NCBI RefSeq assembly: GCF_025823185.1
Contig: NZ_JACKVK010000013.1
Span: 659,151-723,150, forward strand
Source: Mycobacterium yunnanensis
Lineage (GTDB): Bacteria; Actinomycetota; Actinomycetes; Mycobacteriales; Mycobacteriaceae
Direction of reading: 5' to 3'
Length of the DNA: 64,000 nucleotides
In this document: positions 53,163 to 61,728 of the stretch, in pieces
Layout of the letters: the number at the start of each line of letters is the position of its first letter
Numbering within the stretch: the first letter of the stretch is position 1
The notes under the pieces: model-generated
The model's input: only the letters and a program-made list of their open reading frames with translations
What the model was told of the DNA's origin: nothing
The model's database searches: none
Translations under genes and position numbers: made by a program

Positions 53163-53315
53163 GTCCGTCGTCGCGCCCCGCCACGCCCGGCGACGGTGGT
53201 CGATGAGCTCGAAATCACACGTCAGAGCTTGATTTACCTGGATGTAACAAGGGACCATTGAGGGGTCTGCCAGCGGGCGATCCCGTGTTGGCGACCTGAC
53301 AGCAATCCCTGCCCT

Positions 53316-53331
53316 GTGATCCAGGGCACAA
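53316..53331. promoter_or_regulatory. candidate CRP-type site upstream of the 46-aa gene
   Basis: TGTGATCCAGGGCACA matches the TGTGA-N6-TCACA consensus of CRP-family regulators except for one base in the right half. It lies 15 bp before the start codon of the next small gene, so binding would more likely repress than activate. By-eye call only. Confidence 0.35.
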
Positions 53332-53346
53332 TCTAGGAGTACCAGC

Positions 53347-53487
53347 ATGCCGTTCCCCCGCCTGCGCGCCGATCTGACGCGCTCGATGAACCGACGTCGC
53401 CTCTACGCCCGCATCAACGCGCTGCCCGATTCGACGGTGCGCGAAGAACTGCTGGCCATCGCCCAGCGGCACGACGAGAACAACTGA
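53347..53487 (+). CDS. small conserved-looking protein (46 aa)
   Basis: This short gene begins at ATG 53347 with AGGAG 6 bases upstream and ends at TGA 53485-53487. It encodes MPFPRLRADLTRSMNRRRLY, then ARINALPDSTVREELLAIAQ and RHDENN, a basic amphipathic N-terminal half and a helical C-terminal half. Its position between pepN and the Rv2468c homologue corresponds to the tiny gene Rv2468A in M. tuberculosis as I recall it. A perfect 19-bp stem terminator follows 10 bp later. The strong ribosome-binding site, terminator and codon bias support expression; the function is unknown. Confidence 0.75.
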   Translation: MPFPRLRADLTRSMNRRRLYARINALPDSTVREELLAIAQRHDENN

Positions 53488-53496
53488 TCCGAACAC

Positions 53497-53538
53497 GACG
53501 ACGAAGCCGGTGACCGAAGGGTCACCGGCTTCGTCGTC
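53497..53538. terminator. strong bidirectional terminator
   Basis: A perfect 19-bp stem (53497-53515 with 53520-53538) with loop GAAG lies between the 46-aa gene and the convergent DUF5130 gene, and is followed by TTCTG. Confidence 0.85.
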
Positions 53539-53548
53539 TTCTGAGTGT

Positions 53549-54031
53549 CTAGCGAGGCGAGACGCCGGCGCTGAGCACGCGCACGGCACTGATCAGCCCG
53601 TCGACGAGGTTGCCCTCGCGGAACGACGCGGCGGCTGCCGAGACGCCAAGCGGAGCCGCCTCCTCGATGCCGCGGCCCTTCACCTCCGACCCGTAGACCA
53701 CTTCGATGGCCTTCTGGTTCGGGGACACGGCCAGGAGCACCGCGTTGTCCGGCGTGGGCACCTTGGCCAGGATCTCGCGCGCAGTGGCCGCGGTGTCGGC
53801 GCCGAGCCCACCCACGTAGACGGCGAAGCGGGCCTTGGCCGCCCGCGATCCGTACTTCAGGGCGTCGTCGAGCACGACGAGGTCCTTGACTGGGAACGGG
53901 TAGTGGACCGACAGCTCGCCGGGCTCGGTGACGCCGGAGATGCGCCCGCTGGCCGTGTAGGCGTAGCCGTAGGGCAGTACGTCCGACTCGCGCTTGGCGA
54001 CCTCGGTCGAATGATCGCTACCACTTGCCAC
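53549..54031 (-). CDS. DUF5130 / TPM-domain-like protein (Rv2468c homologue)
   Basis: This 160-residue protein has an N-terminal variable part and a domain with LPYGYAYTASGRISGVTEPGELSVHYPFPV, ARFAVYVGGLGADTAATAREILAKVPTPDNAVLLAVSPNQKAIEVVYGSEVKGRGIEE and a helical end (AAASFREGNLVDGLISAVRVL). This resembles TPM/DUF5130 proteins, which are linked to membrane or photosystem assembly elsewhere but uncharacterised in mycobacteria. GTG 54031 is chosen because GGGAGG lies 8 bases upstream; a GTG three codons earlier is too close to it. The start overlaps the end of the upstream small membrane protein, so the two are coupled. Confidence 0.82.
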   Translation of the reverse strand: MASGSDHSTEVAKRESDVLPYGYAYTASGRISGVTEPGELSVHYPFPVKDLVVLDDALKYGSRAAKARFAVYVGGLGADTAATAREILAKVPTPDNAVLLAVSPNQKAIEVVYGSEVKGRGIEEAAPLGVSAAAASFREGNLVDGLISAVRVLSAGVSPR

Positions 54032-54239
54032 TTGCGCCACCTCCCACCGTCAGATGCGATCCGTGGCCGTGGTCGGCCGGTTCGTCGGCGGCCCACAGGA
54101 TTGGCTCGTGGGTCCACTCGTCGGTCAACTCGTACGTCGCCGGGTGCGGGCCCTTGCGCCTGAAGATCAAGGCAGCGAGAATTAGGGCCAGAAGCAGCGG
54201 GACCCCGCCAAGCAGCGAGTGCGTCAGTGCTGTGCTCAC
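54018..54239 (-). CDS. small single-pass membrane protein (73 aa)
   Basis: This protein starts MSTALTHSLLGGVPLLLALILAALIFRRKG, one hydrophobic segment of about 20 residues followed by a basic stop-transfer stretch. A hydrophilic tail with Pro/His/Trp follows (PATYELTDEWTHEPILWAADEPADHGHGSHL). Its last 14 bases overlap the start of the DUF5130 gene, which indicates an operon and possibly a functional pair at the membrane. I do not recognise a named family. Confidence 0.7.
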   Translation of the reverse strand: MSTALTHSLLGGVPLLLALILAALIFRRKGPHPATYELTDEWTHEPILWAADEPADHGHGSHLTVGGGASGKW

Positions 54240-54278
54240 ACCGCAAACCGTATCTCAACACCCATCGGGGATGCTCAC

Positions 54279-54917
54279 TCAGGCCGCTCCCTCGCCGAGG
54301 TATCTCACCCACGCCGGATCGAGTTCCTTGATGGAGGACAGCAGACGCCAGTGCTGACCCTTGGGCGGCAGGGGTGTCGCTCGTAGCGTCCAGCCCAGTT
54401 CGGACAGCAGCCGGTCGGCCTTGCGATGATTGCAGCCCGCGCAGGCCGCCACGCAGTTCTCCCACGAGTGCGCACCGCCACGACTGCGCGGAACCACGTG
54501 GTCGACCGTGTCGGCCTTCGATCCGCAGTACGCGCACCGAAACCGGTCCCGATGCATGAGGGCCGCCCTGGTCATCGGAACGCGCGCGCGGTACGGCACC
54601 CGGACGAAGGAGCGAAGGCGGATCACCGAGGGCACCGCGATTGCCCGGGTCGCGGAGTGGATCACCGGACCACCGGGGTCGGCGTGCACCACGTCGGCCT
54701 TGCCACACAACAACATGACCACCGCACGCCGGGCCGGCAGTGCCGCCAACGGTTCGTAGGTCGAGTTGAGCAGCAGCACCCGTCGACGACCCCACACCCC
54801 GCCGTCGGCGCCGGGAGGACGCTCGTCGACTCCGTGGAGGGGCTGCGCAGCAAGCACCGATGCGCCAGGTGAACTCGCCGCGGTCAGGTGCCCGCGGCTC
54901 TTCTTTCGCTGCGACAT
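54279..54917 (-). CDS. HNH endonuclease family protein (Rv2469c homologue)
   Basis: This 212-residue protein contains VLLLNSTYEPLAALPARRAVVMLLCGKADVV and the HNH core CAYCGSKADTVDHVVPRSRGGAHSWENCVAACAGCNHRKADR, with paired Cys, the DH catalytic motif and the second CxxC. This architecture is widespread and conserved in actinobacteria and cyanobacteria, with no known role. ATG 54917 has GGAGGG upstream. It lies 39 bp before the small membrane protein and diverges from glbO. Confidence 0.9.
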   Translation of the reverse strand: MSQRKKSRGHLTAASSPGASVLAAQPLHGVDERPPGADGGVWGRRRVLLLNSTYEPLAALPARRAVVMLLCGKADVVHADPGGPVIHSATRAIAVPSVIRLRSFVRVPYRARVPMTRAALMHRDRFRCAYCGSKADTVDHVVPRSRGGAHSWENCVAACAGCNHRKADRLLSELGWTLRATPLPPKGQHWRLLSSIKELDPAWVRYLGEGAA

Positions 54918-55024
54918 GGGCCCTCCGAGTGATAGTGCATCACGGATTGGTGCCCGTCGCACGACAATTTGGGCTGTGTCCGCAGGTCACTCCGATGAAC
55001 ATCCGGTGACGAGGGCTGCGTGGT

Positions 55025-55048
55025 CCCCCCGGTCGCTTCGCTCCTGCC
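55025..55048 (-). repeat. inverted copy of the short interspersed repeat, upstream of glbO
   Basis: On the minus strand this segment contains GAGCGAAGCGACCGGGGG, sharing the 12-base core GAGCGAAGCGAC with the copy before iolB. It lies about 50 bp upstream of the glbO start. Confidence 0.45.
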
Positions 55049-55094
55049 CGCCGGTGGTCACCCGTCGCCGCCTCCCCGCACCCGGGAAGGGACA

Positions 55095-55499
55095 ATGGCA
55101 GGCGTGACGGAACAACCCACGTCGTTCTACGACGAAGTCGGCGGAGCCGAGACGTTCCGGACCATCACGTCGACGTTCTACCAACTCGTCCGCGAGGACG
55201 AGATCCTGCGTCCGCTGTACCCGGAGGACGACCTCGACGGGGCCGAGGAGCGGCTGCGAATGTTCCTGGAGCAGTACTGGGGCGGGCCGCGGACGTACTC
55301 CGACCTACGGGGTCATCCCCGGCTGCGCATGCGGCACGCACCGTTCAAGGTCGGCCCGATCGAGCGCGACGCCTGGCTGCGCTGCATGCACACCGCCGTC
55401 GCCCAGGTCGACGATCGCACCCTCGACGAGGCGCACCGCCAAGTGCTGTTGAACTACCTCGAGATGGCCGCACAGTCGATGGTCAACTCGCCGTTCTAG
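55095..55499 (+). CDS. glbO: truncated hemoglobin, group II
   Basis: This 134-residue protein is a group II truncated hemoglobin matching M. tuberculosis TrHbO (Rv2470), which binds oxygen and other ligands and associates with the membrane. The 2/2 fold signatures are present: LYPEDDLDGAEERLRMFLEQYWGGPRTYSDLRGHPRLRMRHAPF, with the proximal His (RMRHAPF) and the characteristic Trp G8 in IERDAWLRCMH. Tyr in the B10/CD1 region and the invariant Trp are conserved. ATG 55095 has GGAAGGG upstream; an in-frame GTG three codons later is possible. Confidence 0.96.
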   Translation: MAGVTEQPTSFYDEVGGAETFRTITSTFYQLVREDEILRPLYPEDDLDGAEERLRMFLEQYWGGPRTYSDLRGHPRLRMRHAPFKVGPIERDAWLRCMHTAVAQVDDRTLDEAHRQVLLNYLEMAAQSMVNSPF

Positions 55500-55504
55500 C
55501 CGCT

Positions 55505-56185
55505 CTAACGCAAGACCACGGCAGGGTCGCCACGGCGACGGTAGACCGTGCCGAAGCGCGCGTCGACGCGCAACCACGTCGGGAGCACGCGGACGCGCAC
55601 CACTTCCTCCGCTGCGACCGACTCGGGGGCGAACTGGTCGGTGGTCGACGCCTGCGGCAGGAAACCCATTGCCGTCAAGGCGAAGACGCACCGCATCGGG
55701 ATGCCGACCCCGACGTCGCCGGAGCTGACCTCCACGACCTCCTGGTCCAGCAGCGAGGCCGGCGGACCGTGCGCGCTGCCGTGCTCCTTGGCCAACGCGA
55801 CGCCACGCTGGGCGAGGTCGAGCACGACGCGGGCTGGCACGTCGTCGAGGTGGACGAAACCGGATTCCGGCGGCAGCATCCCGCGCCAGGCCGAGTCCAT
55901 CGCAAAGCCGGGGTCCACCACGCCCGAGCGGTCGGCCGACGCCAGGGCCGCCGCGAGCGCGTCCGCGCCGACGGACAAGTCCGCGGGCACCACCCGGCCG
56001 CCGACGACGCGGCTGGCCAGCACGTCGAAACCCGTTGCCAGCCAAGCGACGATCTGGTGGTCACCGCGCTGTCGCAGCCGGATGACGCTGGCGTCGTCGA
56101 GTCGGATGGCCCGGTCGACGAATGTCGCCAGGTCTTCCCGATGGGCGGCGTCGTCGAGCCAGAGTCCGCGTTCGCCGGTGCTCAT
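55505..56185 (-). CDS. conserved hypothetical protein (Rv2474c-like position)
   Basis: This 226-residue protein has no recognisable catalytic motif. It contains LDDAAHREDLATFVDRAIRLDDASVIRLRQRGDHQIVAWLATGFDVLASRVVGG, an alternation of helices and strands, and a C-terminal part with VRVRVLPTWLRVDARFGTVYRRRGDPAVVL. No signal peptide is present. It lies directly downstream of the thioesterase gene, separated only by a 3 x 32 bp tandem repeat; without the repeat its ATG would overlap the thioesterase stop. In M. tuberculosis the corresponding place is held by Rv2474c. Confidence 0.82.
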   Translation of the reverse strand: MSTGERGLWLDDAAHREDLATFVDRAIRLDDASVIRLRQRGDHQIVAWLATGFDVLASRVVGGRVVPADLSVGADALAAALASADRSGVVDPGFAMDSAWRGMLPPESGFVHLDDVPARVVLDLAQRGVALAKEHGSAHGPPASLLDQEVVEVSSGDVGVGIPMRCVFALTAMGFLPQASTTDQFAPESVAAEEVVRVRVLPTWLRVDARFGTVYRRRGDPAVVLR

Positions 56186-56188
56186 CGG

Positions 56189-56284
56189 GACACTCTGCTC
56201 TTCGCGCGAGCGCTCATCGCCACACTCTGCTCTTCGCGCGAGCGCTCATCGCCACACTCTGCTCTTCGCGCGAGCGCTCATCGC
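56189..56284. repeat. tandem repeat, 3 x 32 bp, MIRU-like
   Basis: Three consecutive 32-bp units (56189-56220, 56221-56252, 56253-56284) differ only at the first two bases. Read on the minus strand each unit brings its own ATGAGC, in a different frame because 32 is not a multiple of 3. The array sits exactly at the junction of two same-strand genes, like the mycobacterial interspersed repetitive units at overlapping stop/start codons. Confidence 0.9.
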
Positions 56285-56709
56285 AAGTAGCGCTGCAGGT
56301 AGTCCCGGTGATGCGGCGCCAACCGCACCAGGCGTTGTTCCTCGATGTGGAACGCGGCCAGTTGCGACTCGCCGATCACCGCCGGCTTGGAGTCCGGGTC
56401 GGCCAGCGCCGACCGCACCTCGTAGCCCAGGGTGAAGTCGACGGCCCGCAGCCGTTTGACCCAAATGGTCACCTGCAGAGGAGAATCCGCGAGCCGCAGC
56501 TGCCCCTTGTAGATCACGCGCACCTCGGCGATCAGCAACCCGATCGTGTCGAAGTCGTCGGCGAACGGTTCGATGAGGAACGGCACGCGCGCCTCTTCGA
56601 GGATCGTCACCATGGTGCCGTGGTTGACGTGCTGGTACATGTCGATGTCGGACCATCGCACCGGGACCGGTGTCGTGAAGCGGGGCGTGGATTCTGGCTG
56701 GTCGGTCAC
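56278..56709 (-). CDS. acyl-CoA thioesterase, 4HBT hotdog fold (Rv2475c homologue)
   Basis: This 143-residue protein has the hotdog-fold pattern of 4-hydroxybenzoyl-CoA thioesterases: VRWSDIDMYQHVNHGTMVTILEEARVPF with the catalytic-type Asp, then YKGQLRLADSPLQVTIWVKRLRAVDFTLGYEV. It should hydrolyse an acyl-CoA in the cytoplasm; the substrate is unknown. GTG 56709 is chosen because it overlaps the stop of gdh (GTGA) and the fold begins soon after. Its stop lies inside the first unit of a tandem repeat. Confidence 0.88.
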   Translation of the reverse strand: MTDQPESTPRFTTPVPVRWSDIDMYQHVNHGTMVTILEEARVPFLIEPFADDFDTIGLLIAEVRVIYKGQLRLADSPLQVTIWVKRLRAVDFTLGYEVRSALADPDSKPAVIGESQLAAFHIEEQRLVRLAPHHRDYLQRYLR

Positions 56710-59700
56710 CCGGTCGTTCCCGTTCCGCTGGTCCTGGTCATGCTGCGAATCTGACGTGCCGCCACCGACAGCGTGGCGAGGTCCTCGGCGCCGTCGTCGT
56801 AGATCTCGCTGAGCGTGCGGCGGGCCCGGGCCACCCGGGAGCTGTTGGACAACTCCCACTCCTCGATCTTCTGCTCACCGGTCTCGTCGGGCTCGCCGAC
56901 GGCCAGCACGTCGAAGCACAACGCCCGCAGCGATCCGTAGATGTCGTCCCGAATCGCCAAGCGCGCCAACGAATGCCAGCGATCATCCCGAGCCAGCCGG
57001 GACACGGCGGTGAGCAACCCGTCGGCGCTCAGATGGTCCATCATCGCGAAGTAGGTGTCGGCCACCTCGGCAGCGTCACGTTCGACGATGTCGGAGATGT
57101 CGATGATGTCGAGCAAGCTGTACTGGTAGAGCCCCGTCGCCACCATCGTCGCCAGACCCTCGTCGACGCCCTCGGCCATGAACTCTCCGGAGTCCTTGGC
57201 CACGATGGCCTTGTCGAGGCCGCGCAGCCACTCCGACATCCGGGGGGTCAACGCGGCCACCTTGGCGGCGAACCTGTTGACCTCGGCGCCGACGGCGAGC
57301 GGCTGGGGCCGGTTGTTGAGCAACCACCGGCCCGCCCGGTCGATCAAGCGGCGCAAGTCGAGGGTCATCCGGTCGGTGACCGCGACCGGAACCCCGGCGT
57401 CACCCGCGGCCCTGATCTGGCGCCACACGTCGCCGACCTTGAAGATCTCGTCGGTCGCGACGTAGGCGCGGACCGCGTCGACCGGGCCGACGCCGACGTC
57501 CTCGGCCACGCGGTAGGCGTAGCTGATTCCGGCCGTGTCGACGAGGTCGTTGACGAGCATCGTCGTGACGATCTCCCGCCGGAGCTGGTGGGTACGGATC
57601 TCGGAGCCGAAGCGGTCGCGCAGCTGATGCGGGAAGTAGTCGGGCAGGCGGGCGGCGAACACCTCCTGATCGGGCAGCTCGCTGCCGAGCAGCTCGTCCT
57701 TGAGCGCCAGCTTGACGTACGCCATCAGCGTGGACAGCTCCGGTGAGGTGAGCCCCAGACCCGCCTCGACGCGACGGCGGATCTCCTTGTCGGTGGGCAG
57801 CGCCTCCAATTCGCGGTTGAGGCCACGCTCGGCGGCCAGCGCCCTGATCTGCCTGGCGTGCACGGTGAGCAGGCCGGGCGCATTGGCCCGGCTGGTGCCC
57901 ATCAGGTCGTTCTGAGCGGCGTTGTCCTGCAACACCAATGCCCCGACTTCGTCGGTCATCGACATCAGCAGCGGGGTGCGCTCCTCGGCGCTGACCTGCC
58001 CGCCGGTGACCAGCGAGTCGACGAGGATCTTGATGTTGACCTCGTGGTCGGAGCAGTCGACGCCTGCGGAGTTGTCGAGCGCATCGGTGTTGACGTGGCC
58101 GCCGTTGAGTTCGAACTCGATGCGGCCGCGCTGGGTCACCCCGAGGTTGCCGCCTTCACCGATCACCCTGGCGCGCATCTGGTTGGCGTTCACGCGGACC
58201 GCGTCGTTGGCACGGTCGCCGACGTCGGCGTCGGACTCGGATTCGGCCTTGACGTAGGTGCCGATGCCGCCGTTCCAGAACAGGTCGACCGGAGCCTGCA
58301 GGATGGCCTTCATCAGGGCGGGCGGCGTCATCTCCTCGACGTCGTCGTCGAGGCCCAGCGCCGCCCTGACCTCTGCGCTGATCGGAATCGACTTGTGTTC
58401 CCTGCTGTACACGCCGCCGCCGGTGCTGATCAGACTGCGGTCGTAGTCGTCCCAACTGGAACGGGACAGGCGGAACATCCGCTCCCGCTCGGCCCACGAC
58501 GCCGCCGCGTCGGGGTTGGGGTCGAGGAACACGTGGCGGTGGTCGAACGCGGCGACGAGCCGAATGTGCTTGGACAGCAACATGCCGTTGCCGAACACGT
58601 CACCGCTCATGTCACCGACACCGACCACCGTGAAGTCGTGGGACTGGGTGTCGACGCCCATCTCGCGGAAGTGCCGCTTCACCGATTCCCACGCGCCCTT
58701 GGCCGTGATGCCCATGGCCTTGTGGTCGTAGCCGACCGAGCCGCCGGAGGCGAAGGCGTCACCGAGCCAGAAACCGTAGGACTTGGCGACGTCGTTGGCG
58801 ATGTCGGAGAACGTGGCGGTGCCCTTGTCGGCGGCGACGACGAGGTAGGCGTCGTCCCCGTCGCGGCGCACGACGCCTGCGGGCGTGGTGACGGCCCCGG
58901 TCGCGGTGTCGACGTTGTCGGTGACGTCGAGCAGGCCGGAGATGAACAGCCGGTAGCAGGCCACGCCCTCGTCGCGGTAGGCGTCGCGGTCGGCGGCGGC
59001 GTCACCGGTGGGCGTCGGCGGACTCTTCACCACGAAGCCACCCTTTGCGCCGACCGGCACGATGACGGCGTTCTTGACGGCCTGCGCCTTCACCAGCCCG
59101 AGGATCTCGGTGCGGAAGTCCTCGCGACGGTCCGACCACCGCAGCCCGCCGCGGGCGACGTTGCCAAACCGGAGGTGCACGCCCTCGACCCGTGGCGAGT
59201 ACACGAAGATCTCGTATCGCGGTCGCGGAAGGGGCAATTCGTCGATCAAGCCGGGGTTCACCTTGACCGACAGCACGTCCTGGCTGCGCGCCGACTCCGG
59301 GCTGGTGACGAAGTAGTTGGTGCGCAGCGTCGCCTGGATCATCGACGCGAACGCCCGCAGTACCCGGTCGGTGTCGAGGCTCACCAGGGCGTCGATGCCT
59401 GCCGCGACCGCAGCCGCGGCGGCTTGGGCGTCGGGGCGGGTGTCGGAGTCCGACGGGTCGAACAGCGCCTCGAACAGCCGTACCAGTGCCGCCGCCGTAT
59501 GCGGGTTGTCGTTGACGACGGTCTCGATGTGGGACTGGCTGTACGGAAAACCGGCCTGTCGCAAGTACTTTGCGTAGGCACGCAGCACGGTGACCTGCTG
59601 CCAGGTGAGACCGGCGCGCATCACCAGCTCGTTGAAGCGGTCGATCTCCACCCTGCCGTACCAGATGGCGGTGACGGTGTCGGCGAACCGCGTCGCGGTG

Positions 59701-61577
59701 GCCTCGCGGTCGGCAGGATCGTCCTCTTCGCGGATGGACTTCTGCGGGGAGATCTTGAACTGGTAGATCCACACCGGCATGCCGTCGGCGCGGGTGACGT
59801 AGAACGGGCGTTCCTCGAGCACCACGACGCCCATGCACTGCAGCATGGGCAGAAGCACGCTCAGCGAGGCCGACCGGCCCGCGAGGTACCACGTCAGGTT
59901 GGCAGGCTGGCCCTCGCCGCCGTCGGCGAAGACGAGCTTGACCGAATCGTCGTGCAGCTCTTCGATGATCGCGATGTCGCCGATCGCGTCGGCGGGGCTG
60001 AAGGCCTGCCGATACACCTCGGGGAAGGCCACCGAGTAGTGCTCGGCGTCGGCGCGGGAGATGGCTCCGGTGGGAACCGCGCCCATCAGCCGGTCACCCC
60101 AGGTACGGGCGGCCTCGGTCAGCAGGTTCTGAATCCTGGTCTCGGCCTCCAACGAGACGTCCACGTCCTCGGGCTTGCTGCCGTCGGGCAGCCGGACGGT
60201 GAAGTGCACGACGGCCCACGGCGATTCGCTGACCCGCGCGGTGTACTCGAGACTCTCGCCGCCGAGCTCTCGGACCAGGATGTCCTGCATCTCCAGGCGC
60301 ACGACCGTGGTGTACCGGTCGCGCGGCAGGTACACCAGGCAGGACACGAAGTGCGAGAGCTGGTCGGTGCGCAGGAACAGCAGCGCCCGGCGCCGCGAGC
60401 CCAGGTCGACCACGGCGTTGGCCATGTCGAGCAGCTGCTGGGCGCTCAGCGAGAACAACTCCGACCGCGGGATGGTCTGGATGATGTCGAGGGTCAACGG
60501 CGCCGGGTGGCTGTTGTCGCCGTGTGACAGCGCCAGCGCCTCGCGGACGCGGCGCGAGATCAGCGGTATCTCCAGCACGTTGGCGTTGGACGCGGCGACG
60601 GTGAACAACCCGACGAAGCGGTGCTCGATCGCCGTGCTCTGCCCGGGCAAGATCTCGCGGACCACCACGATGTAGGGGTGCGCACCGTAGCGCAGGTAGC
60701 TCGGCATGGTCGCCTGGGCCAGCACCAGCAGGTCGTCCTGCCCGGTGAGCTGAGGGAAGGCGTCGGTCCGCAACCGCAGGACACCGAGCCGGCTGGCGGG
60801 GTCGACGGTGGCTTCCCCGTCGCGGACCGAACACCGCTGGTAGCCCAGCAGCACGAAGTGGCCGTCGGCCAGCCAGCGCAGCAACGCGGCCACGTCTCGA
60901 CGGTCATAGGACGGGAAGTGCCCGTCGCGGTCGGAGTCCAACTGGCTGGCCAGCACGACCAACGCGGCGTCCAGCGCCGCCTCGTCGATCGCCACCTGCC
61001 GGGCGTCGCCGAGCACGTTGGGCAGCAGGGCGACGGCTTCGGCGACGGCCTTGGGGTCCGCCGTCGGCGCGAGCTGGACGTGAATCCACGCTTCGTCCAC
61101 GCCGTCCCGTGGCGCGTCGGGTGCGTTGGCCGGGTGGACGTCCACGAGTCCCCCGGCTGGATCTCGACGGACTCGGAACACCGGATTCATGATGGCGGTG
61201 TAGGCGACGCCGAGCCGGTGCAGCAGCACGGTCACGGTGTCGGTGAGCATCGCGGTGTGATCGGTGACGATCTGGATGGCCGGGCCCACCCCGTCGGTGG
61301 CGTCGGCGGCATGCACCGCCACCTTGGTGTCACCGGTGGCGCGCTGCTGCCCGACCGCGCGGTGGGCGGCCAGCAGCGCCGCGGACACGATGCGCCCCGA
61401 GGCGTCGACCGGCATCGTCGACGCGGCGTCGGCGGCGACGGGTGCGTCACCGTGCGGGCCTTGGTGACTCGCGAGATAGGCCCTGGTGACGTCGTCGTCG
61501 GAGGCACCGTTGCGACCGTCGTCTGCGGTCTCGTCAATGCGCTGCCGTCCTGGAACCCCAGGATTCACCGTCGTCAT
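56706..61577 (-). CDS. gdh: NAD-specific glutamate dehydrogenase, large (180 kDa class)
   Basis: This 1623-residue protein matches the large NAD-dependent glutamate dehydrogenase of M. tuberculosis (Rv2476c, about the same length). The enzyme oxidatively deaminates glutamate to 2-oxoglutarate and is known to be inhibited by the phospho-controlled FHA protein GarA. The catalytic core is the mid-to-C-terminal region, with GVHLRFGNVARGGLRWSDRREDFRTEILGLVKAQAVKNAVIVPVGAKGGFVVK and VGVGDMSGDVFGNGMLLSKHIRLVAAFDHRHVFLDPNPD. The N-terminal 600 residues hold ACT-like regulatory regions. AGGAG precedes ATG 61577. It is coupled to the downstream thioesterase. Confidence 0.97.
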   Translation of the reverse strand: MTTVNPGVPGRQRIDETADDGRNGASDDDVTRAYLASHQGPHGDAPVAADAASTMPVDASGRIVSAALLAAHRAVGQQRATGDTKVAVHAADATDGVGPAIQIVTDHTAMLTDTVTVLLHRLGVAYTAIMNPVFRVRRDPAGGLVDVHPANAPDAPRDGVDEAWIHVQLAPTADPKAVAEAVALLPNVLGDARQVAIDEAALDAALVVLASQLDSDRDGHFPSYDRRDVAALLRWLADGHFVLLGYQRCSVRDGEATVDPASRLGVLRLRTDAFPQLTGQDDLLVLAQATMPSYLRYGAHPYIVVVREILPGQSTAIEHRFVGLFTVAASNANVLEIPLISRRVREALALSHGDNSHPAPLTLDIIQTIPRSELFSLSAQQLLDMANAVVDLGSRRRALLFLRTDQLSHFVSCLVYLPRDRYTTVVRLEMQDILVRELGGESLEYTARVSESPWAVVHFTVRLPDGSKPEDVDVSLEAETRIQNLLTEAARTWGDRLMGAVPTGAISRADAEHYSVAFPEVYRQAFSPADAIGDIAIIEELHDDSVKLVFADGGEGQPANLTWYLAGRSASLSVLLPMLQCMGVVVLEERPFYVTRADGMPVWIYQFKISPQKSIREEDDPADREATATRFADTVTAIWYGRVEIDRFNELVMRAGLTWQQVTVLRAYAKYLRQAGFPYSQSHIETVVNDNPHTAAALVRLFEALFDPSDSDTRPDAQAAAAAVAAGIDALVSLDTDRVLRAFASMIQATLRTNYFVTSPESARSQDVLSVKVNPGLIDELPLPRPRYEIFVYSPRVEGVHLRFGNVARGGLRWSDRREDFRTEILGLVKAQAVKNAVIVPVGAKGGFVVKSPPTPTGDAAADRDAYRDEGVACYRLFISGLLDVTDNVDTATGAVTTPAGVVRRDGDDAYLVVAADKGTATFSDIANDVAKSYGFWLGDAFASGGSVGYDHKAMGITAKGAWESVKRHFREMGVDTQSHDFTVVGVGDMSGDVFGNGMLLSKHIRLVAAFDHRHVFLDPNPDAAASWAERERMFRLSRSSWDDYDRSLISTGGGVYSREHKSIPISAEVRAALGLDDDVEEMTPPALMKAILQAPVDLFWNGGIGTYVKAESESDADVGDRANDAVRVNANQMRARVIGEGGNLGVTQRGRIEFELNGGHVNTDALDNSAGVDCSDHEVNIKILVDSLVTGGQVSAEERTPLLMSMTDEVGALVLQDNAAQNDLMGTSRANAPGLLTVHARQIRALAAERGLNRELEALPTDKEIRRRVEAGLGLTSPELSTLMAYVKLALKDELLGSELPDQEVFAARLPDYFPHQLRDRFGSEIRTHQLRREIVTTMLVNDLVDTAGISYAYRVAEDVGVGPVDAVRAYVATDEIFKVGDVWRQIRAAGDAGVPVAVTDRMTLDLRRLIDRAGRWLLNNRPQPLAVGAEVNRFAAKVAALTPRMSEWLRGLDKAIVAKDSGEFMAEGVDEGLATMVATGLYQYSLLDIIDISDIVERDAAEVADTYFAMMDHLSADGLLTAVSRLARDDRWHSLARLAIRDDIYGSLRALCFDVLAVGEPDETGEQKIEEWELSNSSRVARARRTLSEIYDDGAEDLATLSVAARQIRSMTRTSGTGTTG

Positions 61578-61728
61578 ACCGATCGCTCCTACCTCACGCG
61601 CGCGTGCCGTCCGCCGTTGGATGAGACCGCCGCACGGTCGTCACGCGATGACGCCCGCAGCGCGGTTCAGTGGCCCGCGGAAGTGACACTAGTGGCCCCC
61701 GGTGCCACCGCGGCTCAACCCGGACAGA

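Noticed and set aside
56189..56284. CRISPR array
   Set aside because: The three 32-bp units are directly tandem with no spacers, and no cas gene is near.
57858..60527. An 889-codon open frame antisense to gdh
   Set aside because: It is dominated by Val/Gly/Asp/His with no motifs. It arises from the codon bias of gdh.
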